NCBI RefSeq assembly: GCF_947497555.1
Contig: NZ_CANMGY010000007.1
Location: 1-64,000 of the forward strand
DNA: 64,000 bases
Source of the DNA: an uncultured Umboniibacter sp.
Lineage (GTDB): Bacteria > Pseudomonadota > Gammaproteobacteria > Pseudomonadales > DSM-25080
Reading direction: 5' to 3'
Part shown: positions 45,594 to 55,572 of the stretch, one piece after another
Numbering within the stretch: the stretch's first letter is position 1
Layout of the letters: each line of letters opens with the position of its first letter
The notes under the pieces: generated by a model
Databases searched by the model: none
The model's input: only the letters and a program-made list of their open reading frames with translations
What the model was told of the DNA's origin: nothing
Program-made: the position numbers and the translations under genes

Positions 45594-47039
45594 ATGAGTA
45601 CTTCTCAAGCAACATCGAACCTCGCGGTAGACTACAGCTTTAAGATTGTACGCTACTTCTCCATCATGACGGTGGTCTGGGGTATCGTTGGGATGGCAGT
45701 AGGGGTGTTGATTGCAGCACAGCTGTATTGGCCTGAATTAAACGCTGGACCTTATTTCCACTTTGGTCGTCTTCGTCCACTTCATACCAATGCGGTGATT
45801 TTTGCATTTGGTGGTTGTGCGTTGATGGCAACGTCTTTGTATGTTGTTCAACGAACTAGCCAAGTTAAGTTGTTTGCTGAGAAGTTGGCGTGGTTTGTAT
45901 TTTGGGGTTGGCAGCTGGTTATCATCGCTGCCGCGATTACATTACCCATGGGCTTCACATCATCGAAAGAGTATGCAGAGCTTGAGTGGCCAATCGATAT
46001 TCTCATCGCGATTGTTTGGGTTGCTTATGCCATCGTCTTCTTTGGCACGATTGTAAAGCGAAAAGTCACGCATATTTATGTGGCCAACTGGTTCTTCGGT
46101 GGCTTCATTTTAACTGTTGCTGTCCTACATATCGTGAATAACCTTGAATTGCCGGTCTCGCTCTTCAAATCCTATTCCATTTATAGCGGCGCAACCGACG
46201 CGATGATTCAGTGGTGGTACGGTCATAACGCAGTAGGCTTCTTCCTGACTGCTGGCTTCCTAGGGATTATGTATTACTTCGTTCCGAAGCAGGCAGAGCG
46301 TCCAGTATTCTCCTATCGTCTGTCCGTTGTGCACTTTTGGGCGTTAGTTGGTATTTATATTTGGGCGGGTCCACACCATCTTCACTACACAGCGCTTCCA
46401 GATTGGGCTCAGTCGCTTGGGATGGTGATGTCGCTAATTCTACTTGCGCCTAGCTGGGGCGGTATGATTAACGGTGTGATGACACTGTCCGGTGCCTGGC
46501 ACAAGCTTCGTACGGATCCAACCCTTCGCTTCCTAGTGGTATCGCTGTCATTCTACGGTATGTCAACGTTCGAAGGCCCGATGATGGCCATTAAAACGGT
46601 TAACGCACTATCTCATTACACGGACTGGACAATCGGCCATGTTCACTCGGGTGCACTCGGTTGGGTAGCCATGGTTTCAATTGGTGCGCTTTATCACCTG
46701 ATTCCGCGCCTTTACAGTCGTACTGAGATGTATTCGGTTGCTTTGATTAACAGCCACTTCTGGTTAGCAACTATCGGTACGGTGCTCTACATTGCTTCAA
46801 TGTGGGTGAACGGTATTACACAAGGCCTGATGTGGCGTGCGTTTAACGACGACGGCACATTGACCTATAGCTTTGTTGATTCGGTTGTAGCAAGTGGTCC
46901 GGGTTACTTTGTTCGCTTCGTTGGCGGCGCACTGTTCCTAACCGGTATGTTAATCATGCTCTACAACGTTTATCGAACCGCTAAGATTGGTACACCTGCT
47001 GATAATGGTCGACCCGTTCTTCAGTCGGCAGCAGCGTAA
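45594..47039 (+). CDS. ccoN: cbb3-type cytochrome c oxidase subunit I CcoN
   Basis: The catalytic subunit of the cbb3 oxidase, 481 residues and about 12 transmembrane helices, which reduces O2 to water with proton pumping. Haem and CuB histidines lie in [38 protein letters not shown] and [12 protein letters not shown]. This high-affinity enzyme supports growth at low oxygen. The leader lacks a strong ribosome-binding site (CGGA at 45583). It begins the ccoNOQP operon. Confidence 0.97.
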   Translation: MSTSQATSNLAVDYSFKIVRYFSIMTVVWGIVGMAVGVLIAAQLYWPELNAGPYFHFGRLRPLHTNAVIFAFGGCALMATSLYVVQRTSQVKLFAEKLAWFVFWGWQLVIIAAAITLPMGFTSSKEYAELEWPIDILIAIVWVAYAIVFFGTIVKRKVTHIYVANWFFGGFILTVAVLHIVNNLELPVSLFKSYSIYSGATDAMIQWWYGHNAVGFFLTAGFLGIMYYFVPKQAERPVFSYRLSVVHFWALVGIYIWAGPHHLHYTALPDWAQSLGMVMSLILLAPSWGGMINGVMTLSGAWHKLRTDPTLRFLVVSLSFYGMSTFEGPMMAIKTVNALSHYTDWTIGHVHSGALGWVAMVSIGALYHLIPRLYSRTEMYSVALINSHFWLATIGTVLYIASMWVNGITQGLMWRAFNDDGTLTYSFVDSVVASGPGYFVRFVGGALFLTGMLIMLYNVYRTAKIGTPADNGRPVLQSAAA

Positions 47040-47051
47040 GGATTTAGAGAA

Positions 47052-47660
47052 ATGAATCATTCAGTTATCGAAAAAAATATCGGGCTGATGGTAGTTCTTG
47101 TTACTGTCATGATCAGCTTCGGTGGCTTGGTGCAAATCGTGCCATTGTTCTTCCAAGAAGAAACAACAACGCCCGTTGAGGGGTTAAAGCCCTGGACTGC
47201 ACTTCAGCTTGAAGGGCGTGATATCTACATCCGCGAGGGTTGTAATACCTGTCACTCCCAGATGATTCGTCCGCTGCGTGGCGAAGTGGAGCGTTACGGC
47301 CACTACAGTGTAGCCGGCGAGCACGTTTATGAATTCCCATTTCTTTGGGGATCTAAGCGTACTGGACCGGATTTGGCTCGAGTAGGTGCTAAGTACTCAG
47401 ATGAATGGCATCGCGCGCATTTATACAACCCGCGTGATGTAGTTCCTGAGTCAAATATGCCTGCATTCCCGTGGTTGTTCGAGAATGTGCTTACGGGTGA
47501 ATTGACGCCGAAGAAATTAGCAGCAATGCGTACGCTAGGCGTGCCCTATACAGATGAGCAGATTGCTTCAGCTCAAGAGGATGTTGCTGGCAAGACGGAA
47601 ATTGACGCCTTAGTTGCCTATTTGCAGGGTCTTGGACTTTCAATTACCGAGAGGCGTTAA
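47052..47660 (+). CDS. ccoO: cbb3-type oxidase monohaem subunit CcoO
   Basis: A membrane-anchored cytochrome c of 202 residues. An N-terminal helix (about 10-33) anchors it, and the haem c motif CNTCH is at residues 64-68. [12 protein letters not shown] holds the distal methionine ligand. It passes electrons from CcoP to the CcoN site. It starts 12 bases after ccoN and ccoQ follows three bases after its stop. Confidence 0.97.
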   Translation: MNHSVIEKNIGLMVVLVTVMISFGGLVQIVPLFFQEETTTPVEGLKPWTALQLEGRDIYIREGCNTCHSQMIRPLRGEVERYGHYSVAGEHVYEFPFLWGSKRTGPDLARVGAKYSDEWHRAHLYNPRDVVPESNMPAFPWLFENVLTGELTPKKLAAMRTLGVPYTDEQIASAQEDVAGKTEIDALVAYLQGLGLSITERR

Positions 47661-47663
47661 ATT

Positions 47664-47828
47664 ATGTCTACGGGTACTTTAGAGGCAATTGGCACCGTTT
47701 TGGCTTTCCTCGCTATGATCCTCATCTTTGCATGGGCATTTAGCAAGAATCGCAAACGTGACTTTGACGAGGCGGCGAACCTACCGTTCGCCGATGAGTT
47801 ACCAGAGAATGAAGAAGGGAAGAAATGA
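47664..47828 (+). CDS. ccoQ: cbb3-type oxidase small subunit CcoQ
   Basis: A 54-residue single-helix membrane protein (helix about 8-26, followed by KNRKRDFDEAANLPFADE). CcoQ/FixQ stabilises the oxidase complex. Position between ccoO and ccoP and the start at ATG 47664 are standard. It overlaps the ccoP start by four bases (ATGA). Confidence 0.93.
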   Translation: MSTGTLEAIGTVLAFLAMILIFAWAFSKNRKRDFDEAANLPFADELPENEEGKK

Positions 47829-48718
47829 TGGATAGTTTTTGGAGTTGGTGGATCATTATTCTGACGAGTGTCTTCTTGGTCATCCAAGCTTGGATCTTAT
47901 TCGCCAATCGCAAGACCCCACGGATTAATCAAGATCCTGATGACCCGACTACTGGGCATGAGTTTGACGGCATTTACGAACTTGAAAACGAGATGCCACG
48001 CTGGTGGTTTGGCCTGTTCGTTGCCACATTTATCTTCGGTATTGCCTATCTCATTGTTTACCCCGGAATGGGTAATTACAAAGGTGTATTTGGGTGGACG
48101 CAGGTTGGCCAGCTCGAAGAGCGTCAACAGGCGGCCGACGAGCGTTATGGTGCAGTGTTAGCGGAATACATGCAGTATTCAGTTGAAGAGTTAGTTGATA
48201 ATGAGCGTGCTCAACAAACCGGTAGTCGCTTATTTGCCAATAACTGTTCTGTTTGTCACGGTTCAGATGCAAGAGGTAACTTCGGCTTCCCAAATCTTAC
48301 GGATAATGACTGGTTATACGGCGGTGAGCCGGATGATATCGTCGCTACACTTAACTACGGTCGCGTTGCAGCGATGCCGGCTTGGAGCGCGGCGCTAGGT
48401 GAAGACGGTATTGATGAAGTGACTCAGTACCTTCTCGCCTTTACAGATCGCTCGACGAACGACGCTGCAGTAGCGGCGGGTGAGCAGAAGTTTGGAATGT
48501 TCTGTGCCGCATGTCATAACGCTGATGCAAAGGGTAATCAGATGTTAGGTGCACCGAATCTAACTGATGATATCTGGTTGTACGGTGGTTCAGAGGGTAT
48601 GATTAAGCATACGCTCCGTAGCGGGCGTAACGGTGTAATGCCTAAGTTTGGCCATAGTCTTAGTGAGGAGCAAATCCACCTTCTTGCTGCCTACGTTTAC
48701 GGGCTATCTAACGACTAG
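47825..48718 (+). CDS. ccoP: cbb3-type oxidase dihaem subunit CcoP
   Basis: A 297-residue dihaem cytochrome c. Two transmembrane helices (about 8-26 and 59-78) are followed by two periplasmic cytochrome c domains with CSVCH and CAACH motifs. Both have FGFPNLTDNDWLYGG-type or GAPNLTDDIWLYGG-type repeats, showing internal duplication. It receives electrons from soluble cytochrome c. It is the last gene of ccoNOQP; a terminator follows before ccoG. Confidence 0.97.
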   Translation: MMDSFWSWWIIILTSVFLVIQAWILFANRKTPRINQDPDDPTTGHEFDGIYELENEMPRWWFGLFVATFIFGIAYLIVYPGMGNYKGVFGWTQVGQLEERQQAADERYGAVLAEYMQYSVEELVDNERAQQTGSRLFANNCSVCHGSDARGNFGFPNLTDNDWLYGGEPDDIVATLNYGRVAAMPAWSAALGEDGIDEVTQYLLAFTDRSTNDAAVAAGEQKFGMFCAACHNADAKGNQMLGAPNLTDDIWLYGGSEGMIKHTLRSGRNGVMPKFGHSLSEEQIHLLAAYVYGLSND

Positions 48719-48741
48719 CTAGCGCTTCGTTGGCTCTGTGC

Positions 48742-48770
48742 AAAAGCGGTGGCCAAGGCTACCGCTTTTT
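48742..48770 (+). terminator. terminator after ccoP
   Basis: AAAAGCGGT pairs with ACCGCTTTT around GGCCAAGGCT, whose inner bases can extend the stem; five T residues end it. It divides the oxidase genes from the maturation genes. Confidence 0.82.
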
Positions 48771-48800
48771 ATTGTGTGAATGATTTAGAGGTGAACTATT

Positions 48801-50204
48801 ATGGGCGAACGTATTCCAGCCAAGAATGAAGAGACTCTCTACGTTGACCTGGCGGGTGATCACGATAAGGTGTACAACCGTCACTTATCGAATGGTAAGT
48901 TTCTCAAGCTTCGCCGTTTATTTGTTTGGCCTCTCTTATTAGCCTATTTCCTCACCCCGTGGTTGAACTTAATGGAACGTCAGTCTGTTTTGTTTGATCT
49001 GCCAGAGCGTAAGTTTCACATTTTTTGGGTAACGTTTTATCCGCAGGATGGTATCTTGCTGGCATTCCTTCTCATTATTTCAGCTTTCACTCTTTTCGCT
49101 GTGACCAATGTTTTTGGGCGCGTTTGGTGCGGCTTTACCTGTCCGCAGACCGTCTGGACCCAGATCTTCATGTGGCTTGAGTACAAGACAGAGGGAGATC
49201 GCGGTAAGCGGATGAAGCTCGATAAGACGCCTTGGAATGTGGAGAAAATTACCAGAAAAGGCGCCAAGCATGGCTCGTGGATATTGGTCGGCTTCCTTAC
49301 TGGTTTAACCTTCGTGGGCTATTTCACCCCTATTCGTGAGCTTGTGGTAGATCTTTTCACCTTTAGCGCAGCACCCTCTGCGGTGTTCTGGGTCATGTTC
49401 TTTTTGATTGCTACCTATGCCAACGCCGGTTTTCTCCGTGAGCAGGTGTGTAAGTACATGTGTCCTTACGCCCGTTTTCAGTCGGTGATGTATGACGCCA
49501 ATACCTTAGTGGTTACCTATGACGAGAAACGCGGTGAAAATCGTGGGCCACGTAAGCCGAAGGTCGATTATAAGGAGCAAGGGCTTGGAGACTGTATTGA
49601 CTGCACCTGGTGTGTTCAGGTTTGCCCGGTAGATATCGATATCCGTGACGGTTTACAGTACGAATGTATCAACTGTGGTTTATGCGTCGATGCCTGTGAT
49701 TCGATCATGGATAAGATGGGCTATGAGCGAGGGCTGATTAGCTTTACCACCGAGAACAATATTGCGGGCGGTAAAACTAAGTTCATTCGTCCGCGATTAA
49801 TTGGTTATGTATTCTTTATTCTGCTGATGACAGGCGCTCTGGTAACCACGTTAGTGCAGCGAGTTCCGATGGAAGCGGATATCGAACGCGATCGAAACGT
49901 CATGCACCGGATCAACAACTCCGGCTTTATCGAGAATCCGTATCGGGTGAAAATCGTCAACATGTTGAGTGATACGCACCGCTATGAATTACGTATAATC
50001 GGTAATGAGCAGTTTGTCTTATCTGGTGACACCTCAATTGAGGTTGAAGGCGGAGAAGTAAAAGAAGGTATCATTCTGATTACTGTTGATCCAGCTGATA
50101 TCAATCGTCTTCGCTACGACATCGAGGTTGAAGTCAGAGCAATCGATGACCCTAGCTTAGTGAAGATCATAGAGACGCGCTTTATGGCGCCACAGGTACG
50201 GTAA
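48801..50204 (+). CDS. ccoG: cytochrome c oxidase accessory protein CcoG (RdxA/FixG)
   Basis: A 467-residue polytopic iron-sulfur protein needed for cbb3 oxidase assembly, thought to reduce copper for delivery to CuB. Membrane helices flank GFTCPQTVW and CKYMCPYARFQ; the ferredoxin-like region carries CIDCTWCVQVCPVDI and CINCGLCVDACD. The C-terminal 130 residues form a periplasmic Ig-like domain. It starts 83 bases after ccoP and overlaps ccoH. Confidence 0.95.
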   Translation: MGERIPAKNEETLYVDLAGDHDKVYNRHLSNGKFLKLRRLFVWPLLLAYFLTPWLNLMERQSVLFDLPERKFHIFWVTFYPQDGILLAFLLIISAFTLFAVTNVFGRVWCGFTCPQTVWTQIFMWLEYKTEGDRGKRMKLDKTPWNVEKITRKGAKHGSWILVGFLTGLTFVGYFTPIRELVVDLFTFSAAPSAVFWVMFFLIATYANAGFLREQVCKYMCPYARFQSVMYDANTLVVTYDEKRGENRGPRKPKVDYKEQGLGDCIDCTWCVQVCPVDIDIRDGLQYECINCGLCVDACDSIMDKMGYERGLISFTTENNIAGGKTKFIRPRLIGYVFFILLMTGALVTTLVQRVPMEADIERDRNVMHRINNSGFIENPYRVKIVNMLSDTHRYELRIIGNEQFVLSGDTSIEVEGGEVKEGIILITVDPADINRLRYDIEVEVRAIDDPSLVKIIETRFMAPQVR

Positions 50205-50737
50205 TGAAAGATTCTAAGGTAGACGACATTCCTGAAGATACCCGTTGGTTTAAACAGCCTTGGGCACTCTTTGTTTTGGGGATATTGCTCGTTGATGTGG
50301 TATTTGCGCTAATCTTTGTCGGTCGTTCGATTAGTGGCGCCGACGACGTGGTAGCGAGTGACTACTACAAACAGGGTCTTGCCATCAACGAACGTATAGC
50401 CAAGCAAGATCGTGCGCAGGAGCTAGATCTAAAGGCTGCGGTAGCCTTTGAACAAGCAGGTGAGGTGGTGGAGGTCTCCATCGATTTCAATAAGCTCTCA
50501 GAGCTCGAAGACACCGTGATCCTGCGTTTGATTCACCCTGTATCCGAGGATCTCGATCAACAGTTTATTCTCCAGCGTGCAGACGGTAATTTGCATTTTG
50601 AAGGACTTGGCGAAGGTGATTTATCTCACCGTTGGTACATTCAAATTGAGCCACTTTCTCGCACCTCCTGGCTGCTGAACGGCGAGTTAGACCTTTCCGT
50701 CAGAAATACTGTGCGGCTCGAGGCAAATGACAACTAG
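50204..50737 (+). CDS. ccoH: cbb3 oxidase maturation protein CcoH (FixH)
   Basis: A 177-residue bitopic protein with one transmembrane helix (about 19-41, ALFVLGILLVDVVFALIFVG) and a periplasmic beta domain. ADDVVASDYYKQGLAIN just after the helix is the most conserved stretch of the FixH family. It is required for stable cbb3 oxidase assembly. It shares one base with ccoG and overlaps ccoI by 11 bases. Confidence 0.93.
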   Translation: MKDSKVDDIPEDTRWFKQPWALFVLGILLVDVVFALIFVGRSISGADDVVASDYYKQGLAINERIAKQDRAQELDLKAAVAFEQAGEVVEVSIDFNKLSELEDTVILRLIHPVSEDLDQQFILQRADGNLHFEGLGEGDLSHRWYIQIEPLSRTSWLLNGELDLSVRNTVRLEANDN

Positions 50738-53087
50738 TTGCTTTCACTGTAACGAGCCTGTTCCCAAAGGCACTAACCTTTTCGTGAGCTTCGATAGCTC
50801 GTCCCATCCCGTCTGTTGTGCTGGGTGCCAAGCGGTTGCTGAGATGATTCTAAGTGATGGTTTCGGCGCCTATTACAAGCATCGCGACGAACCTGCCATT
50901 CGCCCAGACGAACATCGTTTCGATTGGGAAATTTTCGATGACTCAGCGTTCCAAAAGGATTTTTGTCGCCAACTCGAGACCGGATCCTATCGCGTAGACC
51001 TGTTAGTCGAAGGGATTACGTGTTCAGCGTGTGCCTGGCTTATAGAAAAACGCCTAGAGCAAACACCGGGCGCCATTGAGCCGCAGGTTGTGACCGCAAG
51101 CCATCGCCTGCGTTTTAGTTGGGACCCTAGTCGCGCCAAGCTCAGTACGATTTTGCAGGCGCTGAGCGCACTGGGCTATCGAGTTCGACCTTGGAATGAG
51201 GAAAATGCGGCGGAACACTTCGCTACAGAACTTCGTTCGTTGCTGTTTAAGGTCGGGCTTGCAGGTATCGCTTTTCTTCAAGTGATGATGTTCGCGGTAG
51301 CGCTATATGCCGGGGAAATGAGTGGTATTGACGAATCGCACCGATCGCTCATGCGCTGGTTTAGTTTAGCGATCTCAATACCCGTAGTATTCTATTCCGC
51401 AGAGCCGTTTTTTAGCGGCGCATTCCGGGCGCTTAAAGGTCGATCCCTAACTATGGAGGTGCCTGTCGCTATTGCCATTAGCTTAGCGTGGGGTTCCAGT
51501 ATCGTGGCCACCATCAGCAATTCCGGTGAAGTGTATTTCGACTCGGTGGTGATGTTCGTATTCTTCCTTCTCTCGGGAAGGTATTTGGAACACCGAGCGC
51601 AGCATCGTGAGCGACAAACACTCTTTTCCTTGGCGGCCTGGCTGCCCAGTTCAGCATTACGCTTTGTTGATGGCGGATTCCAGTGGGTGCCATCGATGGC
51701 GATTCGCCAAGGCGATCTCATCCAGGTTCTTAAGGGCGAAACCGCGCCAGCGGATGGGGTGTTGGAATCTGATACTGCATACCTGGATGAGTCATTGCTC
51801 ACGGGTGAACACCTTGCGCTAAAGAAGCTCACGGGTGACCGAATTTTTGCGGGGACTATTAACACCGGCGAAAGTTTTTGCTATCGCATGGATACGCCTA
51901 CCGAACAATCTCAAGCGGCCAAGATCAATGAGCTACTTGGTGCCGCGGCAAATGATAAGCCACCTATTACCCAGCTTGTAGATAGGATCGCTGGGGCTTT
52001 CGTTGCGAGTGTGCTCGTTATTGCTGCCGGTAGCTATTGGTATTGGTCCGCTAGCGCACCCCAGGATGCATTCTGGATTGCGCTCTCAGTATTGGTTGTG
52101 ACCTGTCCCTGTGCTCTGAGTTTGGCCACTCCTGTAGCGATAACGTCGTCAATCTTAGGGTTCAAGAAGCAGGGGATACTGGTTACTCAAGCTCGCTCTC
52201 TACAGGTCATTGATCGTGTTGATACGCTCTTCTTGGATAAAACGGGAACGTTAACGACGGGCGAGTTAAGGGTAGAGTCTCACGAGATTTTAAACACATC
52301 GTACTCCGTGGACAGGGTGTTGGATATTGCTTCGGCATTAGAGCGTGAATCCTCGCATCCCATTGCGTCAGCGTTTAACGGTCGCGATACTACTATTATC
52401 CCAACTGGCCTAGAGGTCGTCGTGGGAGAAGGTGTGAAGGCTGTGATTGACGACCAGGAGTGGCGCATTGGCCAGCCTGGCTTTTGTGATCCTCAGGCGC
52501 AGCCCGAAGCGGTGGTCGCGATGAGTGTCAACGGAACATTAATCGCCAAGTTTGTCATTGCTGATACGCTTCGCGAGGACATTTTTAATGAGATAGCGGC
52601 GCTCAAGGCGCAGGGTATGGAAGTTGTACTAGTTTCTGGTGATCATCAAGATACCGTGGCGAGTGTCGCGAAAGCAGCGGGCATTGACTTCTTCTATGCG
52701 GCACAAAAACCCGAGGATAAGTACCGTTTACTACAACGCTACCGAGGGCAGGGGCGAAGGGTCTTGATGGTAGGCGATGGGTTGAATGATGTCCCAGTGA
52801 TAGGTGGCGCGGATGTATCGGTGGCGATGAGTTCCGGCGCTGCGCTAGCTCGCTGTCATGCCGATGTCGTATTGAACGCAGACCAAGGCGTTGGCTTGGC
52901 AAATCTATTTAAGAGTGCGAAGCGTCTAAATCTGACCATTAAACAGAACCTAGGCTGGGCGTTGCTCTATAATCTGGTAGCATTACCGCTTGCAGTGATG
53001 GGCTTTGTCCCACCGTGGGCGGCAGCCATTGGCATGAGCCTGTCGAGTTTGATTGTGGTGTTAAATGCTTTGAAGTTGAGTAGATAA
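50727..53087 (+). CDS. ccoI: copper-exporting P-type ATPase CcoI (FixI)
   Basis: A 786-residue P1B-ATPase that supplies copper for cbb3 oxidase. The N-terminus has CFHC and CCAGC motifs, typical of the CcoI branch, then an HMA domain with GITCSACAWL. Eight transmembrane helices include CPC (in VVTCPCALSLATP). DKTGTLT is the phosphorylation site and GDGLNDVP the hinge. The long soluble N-terminus distinguishes it from CopA. It overlaps ccoH, and ccoS starts directly after its stop. Confidence 0.96.
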   Translation: MTTSCFHCNEPVPKGTNLFVSFDSSSHPVCCAGCQAVAEMILSDGFGAYYKHRDEPAIRPDEHRFDWEIFDDSAFQKDFCRQLETGSYRVDLLVEGITCSACAWLIEKRLEQTPGAIEPQVVTASHRLRFSWDPSRAKLSTILQALSALGYRVRPWNEENAAEHFATELRSLLFKVGLAGIAFLQVMMFAVALYAGEMSGIDESHRSLMRWFSLAISIPVVFYSAEPFFSGAFRALKGRSLTMEVPVAIAISLAWGSSIVATISNSGEVYFDSVVMFVFFLLSGRYLEHRAQHRERQTLFSLAAWLPSSALRFVDGGFQWVPSMAIRQGDLIQVLKGETAPADGVLESDTAYLDESLLTGEHLALKKLTGDRIFAGTINTGESFCYRMDTPTEQSQAAKINELLGAAANDKPPITQLVDRIAGAFVASVLVIAAGSYWYWSASAPQDAFWIALSVLVVTCPCALSLATPVAITSSILGFKKQGILVTQARSLQVIDRVDTLFLDKTGTLTTGELRVESHEILNTSYSVDRVLDIASALERESSHPIASAFNGRDTTIIPTGLEVVVGEGVKAVIDDQEWRIGQPGFCDPQAQPEAVVAMSVNGTLIAKFVIADTLREDIFNEIAALKAQGMEVVLVSGDHQDTVASVAKAAGIDFFYAAQKPEDKYRLLQRYRGQGRRVLMVGDGLNDVPVIGGADVSVAMSSGAALARCHADVVLNADQGVGLANLFKSAKRLNLTIKQNLGWALLYNLVALPLAVMGFVPPWAAAIGMSLSSLIVVLNALKLSR

Positions 53088-53252
53088 ATGGAAAGTCTGT
53101 ACCTGTTAATACCCATCGCACTGGTCATCTTTGCACTCATTATAGCGTTGCTGTTTTGGGCTGTCCGCTCAGGCCAGTTCGACGATCTAGAGCGGGAAGG
53201 CGGACGAATTCTATTTGATGACGACCTAGAGGAAAGCAAGCGTGATGATTGA
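53088..53252 (+). CDS. ccoS: cbb3 oxidase assembly protein CcoS (FixS)
   Basis: A 54-residue membrane protein with one N-terminal helix (about 4-25). FWAVRSGQFDDLE is the CcoS signature, followed by an acidic tail. It is required for insertion of redox cofactors into the oxidase. ATG follows ccoI with no gap. Its stop overlaps the next gene. Confidence 0.95.
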   Translation: MESLYLLIPIALVIFALIIALLFWAVRSGQFDDLEREGGRILFDDDLEESKRDD

Positions 53253-53940
53253 GGCAATTCTTGCTGCCTTTATTTTCGGTTTAGCTGGCTCCACTCACTG
53301 TTTGTCAATGTGTGGCGGCATCGCGATGGCCGTGACAGTGGGCGGTAATCAAGCTAATCGTTTGCTGGCGCTAAGTTATAATCTAGGCCGATTAGCTTGC
53401 TATCTATTGCTAGGCTTTCTCGTTGGGTTTTTAGGTGAATTAATTGCCTTCAGCGCCGAGACCGGAATTGTCTTACGTTTCATCGCCGCCGCGCTGCTTG
53501 TTGCAATGGGCGTCTATTTACTTGGCTTCAAGCAAGTTTTAGGTTGGCTAGAAAGACTTGGCGCCAAGGCGATTTGGCAACCTCTACGCCCGATAGCAAG
53601 TAAATTCCTACCAATCCGTAACCATCGCGGTAGCCTCGTTGCTGGCGCAATCTGGGGATTATTACCCTGTGGCATGGTGTACACCGCACTGGCCTGGTCT
53701 ACTGCAAGTGCCTCACCATTAACAGGCGCGTTGACTATGCTCGCCTTCGGGTTGGGAACCTTTCCGGCAATGCTAGGTGTCGCGCTTCTGGGTGGCTTAG
53801 GTAGTTGGTTTAAAAGCCCCGTGGTGCGGAGCGTTTTGGGTGTCCTACTTATTCTTTTTGGAACCTTCAATGCCTTTCAGCAGATGGCCAGATTAACGGT
53901 CGATCCGATTGACAATTCACATCACCATCAGCATCACTAG
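53245..53940 (+). CDS. DsbD_2 / TauE-like membrane protein with His-rich tail
   Basis: A 231-residue protein with about six transmembrane helices of the DsbD_2 (cytochrome c biogenesis transmembrane) family. GSTHCLSMCGGIAMAV near the start and GLLPCGMVYTAL mid-protein bring cysteines to the membrane, as in DsbD and ScoI-like thiol transport. The C-terminus ends in a metal-binding-looking cluster (HHHQHH). Standing directly after ccoS with overlapping codons, it is probably part of the maturation operon and may move electrons or copper for CcoO/CcoP assembly; that is inference. ATG 53245 or GTG 53242 may initiate. Confidence 0.82.
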   Translation: MIEAILAAFIFGLAGSTHCLSMCGGIAMAVTVGGNQANRLLALSYNLGRLACYLLLGFLVGFLGELIAFSAETGIVLRFIAAALLVAMGVYLLGFKQVLGWLERLGAKAIWQPLRPIASKFLPIRNHRGSLVAGAIWGLLPCGMVYTALAWSTASASPLTGALTMLAFGLGTFPAMLGVALLGGLGSWFKSPVVRSVLGVLLILFGTFNAFQQMARLTVDPIDNSHHHQHH

Positions 53941-54071
53941 TCATTTTGATTGAAAACTAAACACATCGATTGGAAATCAACCAAAAAAAGGTTGTATCCT
54001 TGATTTCTTAGATTTATATTGGGTATGCACATCAGCAATACCTATATAAAAATAAGAAGTCGAGGTGTTTT

Positions 54072-54686
54072 ATGTTTGCTTATATTTGGGGTTTCTATAC
54101 CAACCCAGAATCTACTTGGAACAAGATTGCTAATCTGGATGAGAATGCCTTAAAGCGTTGTCTTCCCTATGTGATTTTGCTCGCTATGCTTCCACCCATT
54201 GCGTTCGTCTACGGCGTCACCCAAACGGGTTGGCAGATTACGCGTGGTGGTGATCTCTTTCTGATGACCGTTGATAGCGCGCTACAAATCGGCGTACTTT
54301 ACTATGCAGCGCTCGTCGCAGCAGTGGTAGGTGTGGGTTATATGATTCATTGGATGTCAAAAACCTATGGCGCCACCACTATCATCTCAAAAGGCGTAAT
54401 GATTGCAGCGTTCTCTGCCACACCATTGTTTATCCTTGGTGTAGTTGCTATTTATCCAGTAATTTGGATTGCACTGCTTGCTGCAACCTTTGCTGCGGCA
54501 CACACCGTCTACCTTCTATATTTGGGTATCCCGCGGGTTCTTCGCATCGATGAGGATCGCGGCTTTATGTATGCAACGGCTATCGTAGCAGTAGGATTAG
54601 TAGCTGTGGTCGCTACTATGGGTGCAACCGTTATCCTCTGGGATATGTTCGCAATGCCTGACTTCCAACGTCTGAGTATTCGTTAA
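54072..54686 (+). CDS. Yip1-family membrane protein
   Basis: A 204-residue polytopic protein with five or so hydrophobic segments. The N-terminal YIWGFYTNPESTWNKI stretch and PRVLRIDEDRGF near the C-terminus match the bacterial Yip1 domain. No biochemical role is known for bacterial members. It is isolated between the cco maturation genes and the convergent rnf cluster, preceded by a 131-base gap with a CAACC-A7-GGTTG hairpin and followed by a strong terminator. Confidence 0.8.
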   Translation: MFAYIWGFYTNPESTWNKIANLDENALKRCLPYVILLAMLPPIAFVYGVTQTGWQITRGGDLFLMTVDSALQIGVLYYAALVAAVVGVGYMIHWMSKTYGATTIISKGVMIAAFSATPLFILGVVAIYPVIWIALLAATFAAAHTVYLLYLGIPRVLRIDEDRGFMYATAIVAVGLVAVVATMGATVILWDMFAMPDFQRLSIR

Positions 54687-54714
54687 TCGCTACTGATTGA
54701 TTTACAACGTATCT

Positions 54715-54745
54715 AAAAAAAGCCCAGTGACTACTGGGCTTTTTT
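54715..54745. terminator. bidirectional terminator after the Yip1-like gene
   Basis: AGCCCAGT/ACTGGGCT stem with a GACT loop, flanked by seven A on the left and six T on the right. It lies between the Yip1-like gene and the end of rnfE and could serve both. Confidence 0.9.
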
Positions 54746-54858
54746 GTGTCTGACGTTTGGTGTTGACATTCGGAACTGATAGGGCGTTGGTGACGTCACT
54801 CATAATACACGTTAGCATTAGCCAAGCTTAGGTCCGAATAATTATGAGCGCTTTCTGG

Positions 54859-55572
54859 TTAATGAATAACACCGGTTGTACGAACCCGCTTACTGCCTTT
54901 TTCAGTGGTGGTATTCGCAAATCGACGTGCGTTTAAGCGCAGATCGATAAAGTTCTTGGTAGCGATCAGTAATCCAGTAATGATGAATGCGCCCGGGGGT
55001 AGGGCTGCAAGTAGGAAACCGGGGTAACTTTCAGGGAAGACATTGACCGTTGAGTTTAGTGCTATGTCGCCCAGCAGTAGATGCATATTATGGAAAAGGG
55101 TCCCATAGGCTAAAAGTTCTCTTAGGCCGCCTAGAATGACCAAAACGATCAGAAAGCCGATGCCCATAGCTAATCCATCGACCGCGCTTCGCACCACACC
55201 GTGCTTACTTGCAAAGGCATCCGCTCTGCCGAGGATAGCGCAGTTAGTCACAATCAATGGAATGAAGATGCCAAGAATCTCATAAAGTTCATAGGTGTAG
55301 GCTTGCATTAACAGCTGAATGCAGGTGGTGAAACTAGCGATAATCATAACGAATGCCGGTAAACGGATGGCTTCGGTTGCTTGGCGGCGAAATAGACTTA
55401 CCGCAATATTGGATCCACATAATACAAACAGTGTGGCGAGACCAAGTCCTAACGCGTTGACCACGGAGCCTGTTACTGCGAGAAGCGGGCAGAGACCCAG
55501 TAGCTGCACTAGCGCTGGGTTATTTCGCCAAAGGCCATCAAGGCTAATATCGCTCAATGCGGGCTTACTCAT
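54859..55572 (-). CDS. rnfE: Rnf complex membrane subunit RnfE
   Basis: A 237-residue protein with six transmembrane helices, homologous to RnfA and to Nqr[17 protein letters not shown] in the N-terminal helix and [14 protein letters not shown] mid-protein hold the conserved cysteines that bind the intramembrane [2Fe-2S] cluster with RnfA. It is the last gene of the operon on the minus strand and overlaps rnfG by eight bases. The nth gene, which follows rsxE in E. coli, is absent here. Confidence 0.94.
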   Translation of the reverse strand: MSKPALSDISLDGLWRNNPALVQLLGLCPLLAVTGSVVNALGLGLATLFVLCGSNIAVSLFRRQATEAIRLPAFVMIIASFTTCIQLLMQAYTYELYEILGIFIPLIVTNCAILGRADAFASKHGVVRSAVDGLAMGIGFLIVLVILGGLRELLAYGTLFHNMHLLLGDIALNSTVNVFPESYPGFLLAALPPGAFIITGLLIATKNFIDLRLNARRFANTTTEKGSKRVRTTGVIH

